A DNA stretch of 64,000 nucleotides, from assembly GCF_032854445.1 (NCBI RefSeq), contig NC_088306.1, forward strand, positions 11,157,386 through 11,221,385, in the 5' to 3' direction. The stretch is from Liolophura sinensis (Eukaryota > Mollusca > Polyplacophora > Chitonida > Chitonidae). Shown here piece by piece: positions 39,201 through 54,200 of this stretch. The translations under genes and the position numbers were made by a program. The stretch's first letter is position 1; every line of letters starts with the position of its first letter. The notes under the pieces are model-generated. The model did no database searches. It saw nothing but the letters and a program-made list of their open reading frames with translations, and had not been told where the DNA came from.

Positions 39201-42200
39201 CTGTAAGGTGCTGAACACATCAAAATCATCTGAAAACAAGGAAAAGACATATTCCTACTTTAATCTGAGCCACATTCTTCCTTCAATAAAACTATTCTTC
39301 ATCTATGCCAAACGAAGATATTGGTCTTGTAAACTAGCACAAAATATTTTCAACTTGAATTAAGACTTTAAATTTTAAAACGGCCAGTGGTAAGATGAAC
39401 AAGGCTAAATCAGTGAGGCATATGACACAAAATATTCAGTCTGCTGGGGATAAAAACAAAAAATCTTGTATCAGTTAACAGCAATCAGGCAATTTTTTTT
39501 TTAACATCAGCTGGGACTTTTAACTGACTTCATATAAGTCAATGATCCCATATTGGCTTTTCTCAGGTTCCAGAATGGAAGATTTTCACACAATGGAGAA
39601 ATTTTCCAAACCTAAGGAAATTCAGGTAAAGGCTGTGTACTGATGGATTTCTTTTTCAGCAAATTAGTACCACTTTAATGATGCATTGCAACAGAACAAT
39701 GGTTCATTCAACCCAGACCCAGAAAAACGTACATCATTAGTCGTCATATGGCTGAAAAACTGTTAAATACGTCATACAATCCAAGCGTCCATACATACAT
39801 TAAACACAAAGGGGAGGTACATGTAAATCTTACATCTGGGCTGGGTGTTATCCCTCCAGCTGTAGTGCTGCAAGGCCAGCCACACCAGACAGTGAAGGTT
39901 GTCAGGTTGTAGTAGGTGAGCCACTGAAAAAAAAGGAATGAATAAGTCATGAGAAATGTATTTATTCGATTCATGCTTAATGTCACATGCTGAAATTAGT
40001 GTGGAATTCACCCTTTACAGGATGCAAAAACATTGCAAGTCTCTTCGATAAGAAGAAACATAATCCACTTGGGAGAGATTGATTTATTTATTTATTTGAT
40101 TGGTGTTTTACGCCGTACTCAAGAATATTTCACTTAACCGACGGCAGCCAGCATTATCGTGGGAGGAAACATGGCAGAGCCCGGTGAAAAGGGAGAGACT
40201 GAAATTGAGAGATAAATAAATGACTGCACACTGAACAGATGAACTACATTTTCTTAATTCAGACTTTACCAACCACAGGTCATAAATATGATAAGCTTCT
40301 CAACTCTTAACCATTTTTTGTATGGGGTAAGATCTGGACTACGTGTATATCCTTAGATGGTGCGATATAGAGCAGGGTGAGATAGGAGGAAATTTGGATT
40401 TCACTTCATTTAAAATTCATTAATCAGATGACACAAATACCATAATTCTCTACGAATAAACATTTTTGGGGTTGAAAAAAAAAAAACGGAAATACATAAT
40501 GATCCTACAAATAATTCGCAGAACACAACCTGTCTTGTTTTAACAAATAGTTTAAAGTACATTCTGAGACAACAATTTTATGTGAATTCAACATTTTCAA
40601 AACATTTATTCAGTAGCGATCAAAATTTCATTGTTTCACTAAGGAATATGACATTTGTGACCCCCACCCCTAATAGGACACACGTTTGGCATTTGAAAAT
40701 AACTGTCAAAGGCTTTCCCATTAGTTGATGGTACACTACCTGAATCGTAATCAACCAGCTGTTCAGTAGAGGGCACGGAAATTTCAAAATCACAGAAGGC
40801 TTTAGACTGCATAAGGTAGGACTTTGGTTTGAGGGTTTTCATCTCGCGTAGAGTGAAGAGAGAGTCGTAAAGTTTTTCTCGGCCTTGAAGCGTGCAGTGG
40901 CGTTTTAGGTCGCGCGCCCACTGCTCTTTTTCACCTCGACACATCATGTTCAGAAGATGGCCTGAAAACAACACAGTAATAGGTGACACTAAACTGGACT
41001 ATGCAACGGAGATGTACAATGTGTTATGTTCAGATTCAGATGGTAAACTCGTTGCAAAGATGCAAAGAAAATGATTTATTTGATTGCTTTTTAAAATCAT
41101 ACTCAAATTTTCTTTCACAGACACAATGACTGACAGTATTGTGGGTTGAGGAAACCGGAGTGGTTGGAGGAAACCGAAGTGGCTGGGGTAAACCACTGAC
41201 CCATCCAGATGTGACATACAATTACGCCTATCATATTTATCCCATTTTTTATCCAGTTGGTGTTTTACGCTGTACTCAAGAATATTTCACTTATACGACG
41301 GCGGCCAGCATTATGGTGGGAGGAAACCGGGCACAGCCCGGGAAAACCCACGGACATTTGCAGGTTGTTGGCAGACCTTCCCAATACGGCCGGAGAGGAA
41401 GCCAGCATGAGCCGGACTTGAACTCACGACCGCATTGGTGAGAGACTCCTGGGTCATTACACTGCGCTAGTGCGTTAGGAGGCCCCCGCCCATCATATTG
41501 GTGGAACATGGAATGGTCTTCAACAAACACGAGGCAGCGCTGATGGACACACAAGTGTGTCATGAAAGCCCTTAAAACAGTAACAGGGAGAAAACGCACA
41601 AATTTGTTTTCCAAGGTAAAGACTGAATCTGCATTTCACGTGTTTAAGTGATTGAAAGGCAATCGTCTTAACAACAGCCAGCCTCCACACAAACTTGAAG
41701 GGCTCTGGGCAAAACCCTTACAGCGCATGCGCCCCTCTCAAAGAAAATCTTGAACAACGGCTCACATGTCAAGCCTGTGTAGTGGATGCAGCGATGTAAA
41801 GCAAGGGTGGGGAACAAACTGTATGACAGCCGATGAACCAACTGACCGCCCTCTTTTTGCACAGAAACAGAGCTGATCCATGCAGAATTATTACCTGTTT
41901 GACTACATCGGAAGTTACTGATCTTCAGCAGTCTGTCGTTTGTTTTCAACTTATTAATGGGTGACCTGACAAACCACTCTGCCCGAGAATTCAGGGGAGG
42001 GAACTGATGACTGGCCAGGTAACAGGCTGCGGCCACTCCCGTAGCATCTCTCCAGGTCAAATGGTTCTGTATAAATACATAAAAACGTACATGAAGATAA
42101 ACACAATAAGTAAAGACTGTCATATTTACATATTTATTTATTTCTCAATTTCTTTGTTTGATATTTCTCCACTCAACAATTTTGCACTTACACCAATGCG

Positions 42201-45200
42201 GTAATTTTTCAGATGGACAAAAACCACCGATCAATGGCAAGTTACTGACAAACTCTACCCACATTACTCATGTGATGTGTGTAATATTGATGGTGGAAAT
42301 CAAGTCTTCTCCAGCAAAGTTCAAGCAAGTGTTTTTTTGTTTTTCTAGAGTATTTCACTTTTAATACGTGACAGCGTGCAATTTACTATGTGTAAAGATA
42401 CCAGTGCTCCTAGATTAAACCACTGGATTTGGATAGTAACTAACAAACTTTTCCCACTTGCTACACACAAAGGCTGAGCTGTGACCCAGTGTGTTCTAGC
42501 CACAGGATGTTCTATATTAGGTGAGTATTTTACTAATTAAATATCACTTTTGTTATTACATTTTGACATTTTACAACCAGACATCATAAACATTTTGTTT
42601 TATGATGTTCCACACCGAGCTCAGCGGGATGGCATTATAGTACCAGTTAAGTATTTAAACAATCATACATGTACGACACGCAACGACACGTCATACAAGA
42701 CCAACACGCTATACACAAATGTCGGCAGGCCTACAACTTACAACATTACTTACAAATACAACAAGGCATGATATTTTCAAAATATAATTAATAAATAGAA
42801 AATTGCACAGTGAAGGCTGAAAACCACTTAAATATTTTTTGTCTTGAAAAGCTAAAAATGATAAACCACTTGACATATTGCGTCTCGCGAGTTAATTCAA
42901 ATGAGGTGAAAATGATATACCACGAGACACAAAGTGTAAAGAGGGTTATCATTTCCATCTTTCACAACAACAAATATTTATGGTATTTAACTTTCAATGT
43001 GCAAAATCTTCTATTTTGATCTTCAACCTACCCTTTGTGCTCTCTTTAACAGGAGAGTTCCAGCCATGTAGAAAAATTGTCCTTGCATCTCTTTCAGTAA
43101 AGCTTGCCATTCCTTGGTCATTTTGTGGATCTGTTGAGCTTGGTGTATACACAGATCAAATCTGAAAGTGAACAAGATATTTGCAGGAGATGTTTTCTAA
43201 CATCAGGGTCATTTAGAGCAATTTTAGTTCCAGAAGATGATTTGGCTCTCAAACTGTTGGGTGCCCAAACTAGTCAAGCTGTATTTAAACTAACTAATAA
43301 ATTGAACGAAAATATGATGGTTTTCATACAAATTTCTCTCATTCACAGACTTTAAAGCTCTCAGAAGGCATCATTTTGAGTTACATTTTATAAAAAATTT
43401 CTTCATGCATGGTAACATTGTCACCTTTAAAGTTTGAGATCAGAGTTTTTACTTTTTTCCTTGATATTGATTTTTTTCTCGACACTATACATGTAACTGT
43501 CTACAGCAAACCTTTTTTTGATATGTGCAATACACAAAGCTCAGCCCACAATCTATTTAAGATGCTATTCCCAGAATTACCTTTCCCAAAAACCAGCCAA
43601 GTTCGTATCAGGCTGGGGGTGAGCTTTAAAGCTAAGCCCACACCTTCTTCAAGACAACACCCCTAGAACTGTTCTCAGAGAGGGTAATGAAATACCAGGC
43701 CACCTCTTCACTCAAAAATCAATGCTTCGCTCACAATTTTTTTAAACACTGCTGTCAGAGCTAGGCGTAGGGATTGTCAAGTGCCAACAGGGAAATGCCT
43801 GCACCAAGTGCACACAACCTGGTTGACCCAATCCCACAAATTTCAAGTGTTTTATGCGAATCTTTGTGACTTTTGAAACTAGACAAGGACTCAGGCAAAG
43901 ACTCAAATCTAAAACTTACAAAAATACACAAATAAAACTATAACTGAGCTGAATCTTGGGCTGTGCACAAAAATCTGTAATGGTGTAGCATAGACAAAAA
44001 TGGCCAAATGCTTTTGTTGGGGCTAAATGACCTGTTACCCACATGCATGCTAAAGAGTGCTTGAAAGTGGCTATTTTGGTTTATAATGATGGGGCATAAT
44101 TAAAAGGGCTAGGCTGACCATTTCTACGCCACACTACACTGAGCTGTAGAAAAATTCATACATTCTTGAATAAAACACTACTCAAATAAAAAATAAATAA
44201 ATATAGTTTTTCCAAGAGTTTCCTCCCTTACATATGAAGTGCCTCAGCAGCGTTAACCACGTCTGCGTATTGTAACGTTAGGTGAACCAGGTTTTGTACA
44301 GCCATCAGCTTGAAGGAGTAAAACACACTGTCCTCTGAACAGCCAGCTTCCTGTTGGAAAGTCTGAAAGTGAAAAAAATTTACAACAAAATAAAGAGCAT
44401 CATAACCAGAATGTCTACCACAATACAAGGTACAATGTAGTATATGATTAACTGATGCTATCTGTCTCACTGCGGAACGAATAAATGAACGATTATGGCT
44501 TAACATCACATCGGCAGTATTTTCGGCCATATCGTGGCAAGAACATATTTAAATCAAGAAGCTGTGAAAGGTTTTGATGTGATACTGATAACATTCAAAA
44601 TGAAAGAAAATGGACCGACATAATTATATTTATTTATTTATTTGATTGGTGTTTTACGGCGTACTCAAGAATATTTCACTTATAAAACGGCGGCCAGCAT
44701 TATGGCCGCGACCATCTGCAGGTTGCTGGCAGACCTTCCCACTTACGGCTGGCTGACATGATTAAGATCAGCTAAAAGAACCAAACCTTATTTAAAACTC
44801 GAAAACCATACTTATCATACGGAACGTACGCCATCTAAAATAAGTTGGTCCATGTGATGTTTAGTTTTGTTCTTTTCTATAATACATCACTGTTTCTGTA
44901 CAGTTAAGCACATGAAGCAACACAGTAGTTAAATACTACAGGTTAACAGAAACCATTCATGTATTTATACACAGCTTGCAATAATTGACTTGCGAAGTCA
45001 GAAAATCTTGCTCAATCACACCCACTGTCCTTTGTAAGGCTATGAGTGAGTGGGTGCTTGGGGTTTAACGGCGTACTTAACAATTTTTCAGTCACATGGC
45101 GACAAAGGAGTCCTTACAGTGCATGTAATGTGCCTCCTTTTTGCAGGATGGATTTTCACCACTCTTTTATCTAGTGCTGCTTCACTGAGACGACTTACTG

Positions 45201-48200
45201 AAGGCAAGTAAGTCGACCCACCCGAGCCATTATACTAATACGGGTCAACCAGTTGTTGCACCATCCCTTAAAGCTGAACGCCAAGCCAGGAAGTTAAAAC
45301 TTCCTCTTCTTTAAGGTTTTAGTTGTGACCTGATCCAGGATTGATCTTGGATCCAAGCCATCGAAGCTGATACTCTACTAACTATGCTATCGTAGCCGGT
45401 CTCTAATGTTAAGATAAAGAAGCTACGGGACATGTAAGGGATAGAGATCATGAGGCCATCTCTGACAAATTATTCCCCATTAGAAAATATCACTCTTTTT
45501 TTCCCTACTGAAAAAGACAGTAATTTTTAAAGAAATTAACACTGAGAGAAAAATAAAGAAAACTCTCAATAGGTCCATTAGGTTTAGTCGTGATGAAAAA
45601 GACCATGTGCTGAGAAAAGATCCCGTGCAGGGAAAAGATCAAGTGTTGAGAAAAGATCATGTACTGAGAAAAGACCATGTGCTGAGAAAAGACCATGTGC
45701 TGAGAAAAGATCATGTGCTGGAAAAAGATCACATGCTTAGGAAAGATCCTATGCAATTATAAAAACCCCACTCACCCCGAGAAGATCCACCAGGTACTCG
45801 TACCAGGGGAGACTATCCACATAGGCCAGCGTTTGCTCAATCTCCACAGCATGGTGATAGGCATCATTCACATGTCCAGTTGTCACATACATCTTCAACA
45901 GCCGAATTCGGAGGTCTACATCACCTGGCCTCTTCACCTGGAAACATACATGACCGCAAGAGATAACCCACTGCTTTTGTTTGGCTATGTGCAAACATCC
46001 ATTCCAGCCATCTTTTAAACACATAACAGCATACATGTACTTACCCATTTCTTACAGCTGCATGGTTATATCTACAGTGCAGCCTCACTAAAGCATCGTG
46101 CATTAGACACCAGATATAACATGACAGGCCTGTTGTTTCACCTTTAAAGTGTTCACATGTTAGCACAACAGGATGAGTTCAGCTAAATGCATGATGAAAG
46201 GAAGAAATATAAACAGTGCAACAAAAGTAAGTCCCCCACCCAACCCCCCCAAAACGTTGTTTGATATCTCCCTTGATAAGTACCAGATCGCAATGAAATT
46301 TTGCACACAATCCCAGTAATCCGGCAGACAAGGTATATCAAGCATTAACACGCAGGTGCAGTTGTGCGCTAAAGGGCATGCGCAAACTGAAAATCGGCAA
46401 ATTTTGAAATTTCACAAAAGGAGTCAACCAGATTTTCACCATCAAATTTTGATTTTATCAGAGAATTTGCGTTACCAGTCCTGAAATATTCGTGTGGGTG
46501 GGCATTAAGGACATGACACACACCACAAGAAATTTATGCGGTTAAACATGACCTGCATTAGGTCTGAGACACCACCTTAAGGAAGAGTGGTTAGCCATCT
46601 CGCAACGTCAAATTACAAGCCTCATCAACACAATGCGAGCGTGTTGTCAAAATGTGATACAATATTGTGGCAGCTACACACGATATTGATAATTACTGGC
46701 CATCGAGTGAAAATGATCGAATTCTGTGAAAACATAAAGAATTGACATTGAAAATCTGGTTGACTCCTTTTATGAAGTTTTCGAAATCGACCGATTTTGA
46801 GTTTGCGCATGCCCATTAGCGCACAACTGCACCTGCACGTTAATCCTTGATAGACCACGTCCGTCGGATTCCCGGGATAGTGTGTGCAGAATCTGGTCCA
46901 TACCACAGGAGATATTAACCAACGTTTTGGTGGGAACTTATTTTCTCTGCACTGTTTATGTTCCGAGGTTTTCCCCACAACAGGTTCTTCCGATTCCCAT
47001 TCACATTTGCTATGATGGGAAATGCAATGTTCTGTGTTCTAAAACTTGGCAAATGATCAATGGCCGATTTTACAAAGCTATTTTAGACTTCCGTCAAAAT
47101 TTTTGAAATACAACCTTAAAGCTTAGTTTGGGCTTAACACATTCAAATTTTGTCAATCTTATCAGTGGTATATTAAGACAAACCTGTCCAAATTTCAACT
47201 TCTAGTACTCAAAACCAAGTATTGTAAAGAGAATGTAAATTTTTAAACGGCTCTGTGGAATCACCCACAGGGTCAGTAACGAACTACCTAATTCTTCTAA
47301 TTTTTAAGACAGACATCAGTAGCGTTCAAAGCAAAAAATTACATTTCTCTCCTAGTTTGTTTTGAAAAGTAAACCTATGAGTATGTTGTTCATTAGATGG
47401 ATTAACTATGTAAAAAAAAAAAACAACAAAAAACTAAATATTCTTGCTACAATTACACGTATATTGGCTAAAAGGAGCAGACAAGATGTCCCCAAAATTA
47501 GACGGATTAGAATAGATGAAATAATAGCAAAAATTGAACTATGTCTTGAAGCACAAAATCACGCAACCATTTTCCAGGGATCCAGCTCAAAAGGTTTATC
47601 TCAGTCGGTTAGCGCGCTAGCGCAGCGTAGTGACCCAGAAGCCTCTCACCAATGCGGTCGCTGTGAGTTCAAGACCAGCTCATGCTGGCTTCCTCTCCGG
47701 CCGTACGTGGGAAGGTCTGCCAGCAACCTGCGGATGGTCGTGGGTTTCCGCCGGGCTCTGCCCTGTTTCCACCCACCATAATGCTGGCCGCCGTCGTATA
47801 AGTGAAATATTCTTGAGTACGGCGTAAAACACCAATCAAAAAAAAAAAAAAATCATAAGGTTCACGGTTTTTAACCGGAACGTTTGTACCCACATAAAAC
47901 ACATTCCAACAAATTTCGAAACAGAACAGATTTATACAAGGCTACTGGAATGAAGATCTTAATAGGTCTATCAAACATCGTAATTTATGAATGTCATCAA
48001 CTGTTAAGTAAAAATTTTTTTAAAGTATTTACCAATTCTGCAGATATGAGCGATTCCATCTCTTTGAAGTTTTTATTTCCCTGTCCAGTCATAGCTTTTT
48101 CCTGAAGAAAGAGAAAAAAGCAAACATGATCGCATATAAGTACACGTAAGTTCAGCTTTAAAACCATTTAACTTGAAGTAAATACAAAAAATTACACACA

Positions 48201-51200
48201 TGTAATACTTCTTGTACACTAAATCAAATAATACTTGCCGTTATTCTTTACCTTTGACATTTCACCTGAGTATTTTCTCCTGCCATAGTATCTAGGTATA
48301 TGAATGGCAGTCGTCACCTTCAGCCTTCAGTCTTTTTTTTTTTCTTCTAATAGGGACACAGCCACTACTTCCTGGATCTAACTCTGACATACTTGACATA
48401 CTTGAATAAACGCCTTGCAAAAACGGACATAATTCACATCAAACCAAACAATATCATCCAAAATAACTTACCTTCAGCTTGAAGACTACATCACTATTTG
48501 GGAATAACTTCTCTCCTTTTTCTGCCCAAAACTAAATAAAAACAAAGCATATTAGTCAAAAGTAACATGTATTTTTTTTTAAAATCATTTTACACTCTAA
48601 AATACAGTATTTCACTTTTGCTTAAATATTATTTGTCGATTAAATGTAATTCAAGATACATGAATATATTCCAGAACTATCTGACATTTGATGAAATCTA
48701 AAATTAATAAAAAAAAAAAAAATCTCATTTGATACCTTTGCTCTATCCGGATCCATATTAGTTTTACTGTACTGCTCACAAACTGCAAAAGAAAGTGAAA
48801 ATGGTTGTGGTTACTACAGGTACCATTACCAGACACCTTAAATGTGAATGTGATGTGAAGTACTAATGTCTACATCATCATAAAATCACAAAACAGGGTA
48901 CATGGACTACCAGCGCAAAGCCATTTGTGAAAATGTTGAAATCTGGAGCTTAATCTAAAGGTATATGCAGTAGGTGTATTCTCAGATCCAAGGAGTTATA
49001 ACTGTGCTTACCACTGAACAAGTCCAGCATACAGGGATTCATACTAGTCCAAATTTTTACAACTGGAAACTCAAAATTGCGTTTTTTTCTTTCTGGTCCA
49101 TATTGAGATTATTCATGCTTTAAACGCGGACTATAACCCTTGGTACTGAGTTTAATCCTACTTTAGCGACAGGTAATTTTGTGAACATGAAAGTATATAT
49201 GGTGTACCGGTGTATGTCTTTGAGAAAGAGAAAGAGAAAGTTCAACTTCATTTGAGGTTTCTTGCAGCAACCTGCGGATGATAGTGGGTTTCTGCCCGGT
49301 TTCCTCCCACCACAAAGCCGGCCGCCGTCATATAAGTGAAATATTCTTGAGTACGCCGTAAAACACCAATCAAATAAATAAATAAATAAATCATTTGAGG
49401 TTCATCTCTCATAATTTTCTTGTTGATACATACATATACTTTCACAAGTATATCATCTTCTCATCAGATATGTACTGTATATGAATGAATGATTATAGCT
49501 TAGCGCCACATCATCAAAATTTCAGCCATGTCGTGGCGAGTGGAGACAAATTGTATAATGGAACAGTTATAAACCACGGTGATGCATGTTGAGTTGTTGG
49601 CTGTTATACTGAAGGAGCTAACAAATATTATATCAAAAGTAAACATGTGCGAAATACAGAGATAAGGCTTATCCTGCTCAGAGGTATATAATGAAATAAA
49701 GCATGCATGTTCAGTTGTTAGTTGTCATAAATATCAGAAGAAAAAAAGGAACTAACAAATAATACATCTAAAATAAACTTATTGGGCTTATATATGCCTA
49801 CGAACAAAAAAGACAAGGCTTATCCTGATCATAGGTATATAATGCAAAGTATTTTTATTTTCGCAGCTTTACTTCAAAAATGGATTTACAGGAATTCATT
49901 TTTGCGTAATCAATGGAGGGAATACTGAAAAAAAAATCTTAAAACTGTTTAATTTTCCGAGTTTTAATCTGGCCAAAATTACTCAAAAGCACATCACCCA
50001 GGTATTAACATGGGTGGCTATAATCCTTTTTTTGTTTCCCATGGTGTCGCTAATCCTCATAATCTGGATCAGAGATTAAAACAATGGGGGATGGATTATC
50101 CCCATGCAAGAAAACTATGTTTTGCAATTACAATGAGCAGTATTCAAAGAGGTGTCACTTGTTTTAACACCTATCTTTGACTGTTGAGTGAATGCTTTTA
50201 ATTAACTGGCAAAGTGACCTGTCACTTTTCACCATTACTGGAACCCGTCATTCATGCTCAATTAACGCAGTCAAGCAACACAATTAGTTTTGGACTGTTT
50301 TAATCGTCCTCTGTAGCCGGTCAGAAACCGCTATTAACCATTACCTGCTGTCAAATTGCTATTTTTTTGTTGTATACAGTTCATAGTTTGTTAGAAGCTC
50401 ACTCATTGGTCCACAGGAGACCAACTGGCCAATGGGATGGCATGTATCAAAGTGGGATTCATTGGAAGCCAGCACGCATTGCATCTACTTTTCTTTCACT
50501 TTCCCAGCATACCGATCAAATCACTAAGCTTTATCACCATAATTTGTACATATTAAAAGCTTAATTTTAATTTAATTACAGCCAATACACGCATGACCAC
50601 TTCGGCTTGCCACGGATGCAGCCATTGGAGATCAAAGTTGACCACTCATCGCTACGCGTATAGTTTTGAAAGCAATTCAGTTTTTATCGAAAAATTTGAG
50701 TATTTGCACCTTAAAAACATCGAAATGAGTTTTTTTTAATCACAATAATCAGTTTTCAACTGAATTTTACCACCAAATACTGGGTCTAAAATCGATATGT
50801 ATGAATCCCTGGACATATCCACAAATCTACTGGAGTTAAACCTTTATGAAGCATTAAGCATGCTTTACATTTCAGTTCCACACTTGAAGGTTAGTATAGT
50901 CATAAATCTATTTGTAAAAAATAAGGAGTCTTAACTGTTCACAAATTACCGCTAGACAGGAAAAATCAACTTATGCCCGAAGGGCAACCATTTAAAAATC
51001 CTACATGCCCATGGGCAACCGTGACGGTTAAAACCACTTGCCCTGAAGCAATTTAACATGCCTGGGGGCATAGATGTACATGTACCTCATAAGCATGTAT
51101 CTTATATGCAGTCACCGTTTGTTACATATTCAAGGCTTTCACACAACAAACAAACAATACAAATACATTAATAGTGATTCCTACAAGTTGGAATAGCTGT

Positions 51201-54200
51201 TTTTCCATAATCACACTGCAAAGCTTTGCTGCAAGTTTCATCGCCTTGAGAGACATTGTCATACATTTCTAACCCGTGATGTACATATAACATAACGAGA
51301 TACATGGATAACAACTTCTCCCATATATACAGGTATATTTATTGATTTATTTCACTGCTGGGTTTAAACACAACATTTATACCATGGTTATATGGATGCC
51401 GGAAACTGGAAGCCCAAGGATAAGGGTAAAATGTAACCAGAATTATCAGCTACATGTATAAGTAACGGAACAGCTAAGCTTTTACCCAGAGAGAAAACAA
51501 CTGTCTTCCATAAGGTCACCATTTGCCTACAGGTCTGTTCTATTAGGTCACGCTGCCCTAAGCTTTCCCTGAGCACGTGTTACATCTATAATCAATACAA
51601 TCTATACTTACTCTAATCTTGTGGATAAATGTACATATATATATATATATCCGTAAAAATGAAGTTCAAAATAGATTCTAATGCAACCCATTAAACTTAT
51701 ATGTCACTTAACAACAAGGCCTTGTTGTATCCCTCCAGGATACACCTGCCAGATCACACGGCAGGAAATAAGACAAGTAAACATGCACAAAAAAAATAAA
51801 TATTAAGTACCAATGATGGCCGTAGAGCACTTACTTTTGTAGACAACATCTTTCTGTTTATCGTCTAACTCCAAAGACCTGTGGAATATGAAGAAAGATA
51901 TGAATATGTTTGATTTAATTTAAAAGATGTAATCTACATGTGCATGCATATAACAATTGGATTTGGAAACAGTCGGGAGAGACAGTTAATACCACATACT
52001 GTAACTGTTTATTCACGTACATTCTGAAGGCATTATTCTGTGTAGACAGATAAAATTACACTTTTTGACTGAAGCCCTGAAACTGGCCAATGCAACCAAT
52101 GTAAGATTTGTCTCCAAAATCAACTTAAAAATGTGCATAAATTGCACTGAAAGTTACTCTTTCATAAGCCATTAGACACTCTCAGTATTCCATGCTACTG
52201 GTTTCTAGTTTTATTATGATGAAATGAAATCTCAGTACTGAAACAGAAAGGTGTGCTGACAAACCTTTTCCATGGACATGTTTATTTCTGTTGTTTACAG
52301 GGAATCTGTTGTTGAATGCTATACTCAAGTCTTCACTTGTATTCAGGATTTCAGTTTTATGAGTCTTAGATTAACTGACTAGTGCACAATATCCCCCCCC
52401 CCCCCTGACCCCCTACAACCAAGGTCCAGCAGTTGTTTCAGTTCCACACATACACACAGATGTATAATGTATCCCAAATGTTTAGTACTTCCACTGATGT
52501 TACAAGATGTCAAAATAAAACACAATACTGAACAGTGATACCACTTATGGTGCCTGACACGCCAGGTCACATCTGTTTTGGGAGACAATCTGTCACGGAG
52601 AAACACTCAAACCCATCTGTACAAGTAGATGACTCATACACACAGTCCAATTATACCAAGAGCACATTCTTCTCAGTCCTACATGTTCTTTATTCGTGAT
52701 GTGGAGAAATATACACATAAAATCTAAAATTAATCATTATTTTCAACACTTATAAGTTAAAATTTTAAAAGCAGGTTTCATCCGATTTTCTTTATTTACT
52801 TTTTCCACCATACTCAAGAATATTTCACTTATACGATGGTGGCCAGCATTACGATGGGAGGAAACTGGGCTATGGGAAACCCACGGTCATCCGCAGGTTG
52901 CTGGCAGGCCTTCCCACGCACCCAATGGGATAATGTTCTACTGACAAACTGTTCTACACAGATAATGTCCTGCAGGGAAACTGTCCCACCAGGATACTGT
53001 CCTAAGGGGATAATGTGCTACTGGGATAATGCCCTACCAGGACAATGTGGACTGAGATCAAATGACCATATTAACCAAGAGCATCCCCCCCCTGCACCCC
53101 CCCCCCCCCCCGCACCCCCCCCCTTGCCCCGGAAAACTTTACAACCTTAACCTATGTAACCATAGCTAAATGAGAAGGACCTGGCACTGGCTAAAAAGGA
53201 GGGGTGGTGAAATTCTGTAAAAGCTTGCTTTCTGTATTGCCACATTAAAAGGGATTACAGACAGCTGTGTGTTGTGCCCCTGTTGTTTACCAGCTGGGCT
53301 GGGAGAGAAGAGCTCACCCAGTCACAACACACACACACATGTACACAAGTTGGAGGCTCTGTTCATTTAAGTCCAGGGGCTGCTTGCACAAAGGTGTCAA
53401 AAGCCTAAGATGACTAAAGCACGGTGGTCATATATATGTACAGCACACAATCTTTACATAGATGAATATTTGTTTCGTGGCATGCCCAGACTAAAGTATG
53501 TTCGCTTTTTACGGAAGTCCACATGCAAGGTTAATCACTTAAGTACTACTCTACTTCGAGAATATTAATTATTCAGTTATTGGTATGATGGTGGTAAGGG
53601 TTTATTTATAATTTATTTCATTGTTACAGAAAAGCTGAAAGCAGAATATCAACAATCTGATCACACCTGATCTCCCACTGCCACCCCTGTGTCAATCTTC
53701 CACCAATGACCTATCATTACTTCCCACTTCTACCTCCTTCACCTTACTCCACAATTTATCTTCTCAGGATAAACACCTGTTACCATTTTTTATACAAAGC
53801 ATCAGCTGGGGTGTAACAGAATCCTAAACTATACTATACAGTTTTATATTAGCTTTGTCACGATGTGGTTGAAAGTGAAAGTGAAAGCACATGAAATTTT
53901 CATAAATGAAGGCACATGAAATTCTCATAAATGCAGAACCCAGTTCTGCAGGGATGACCTCTTGAACCTAATATTAAAATATGTATGTGTGGCCCACACA
54001 AAATTCACTGTTTGCAGGATGAGAAATGAATAGCCTTTCATGTCTAAGCAGATCAACCGGCTGAGCATGCCCGTACCTGTACATGTACCTGTACTGCATT
54101 ACAAGGGTGGCTCTTCTACATGCAATAAAACTTGACGTAATAAAATCTCAATCAGCATCACATGATCATATATGCACAAGAGATGCTGACTCACTGTGAC

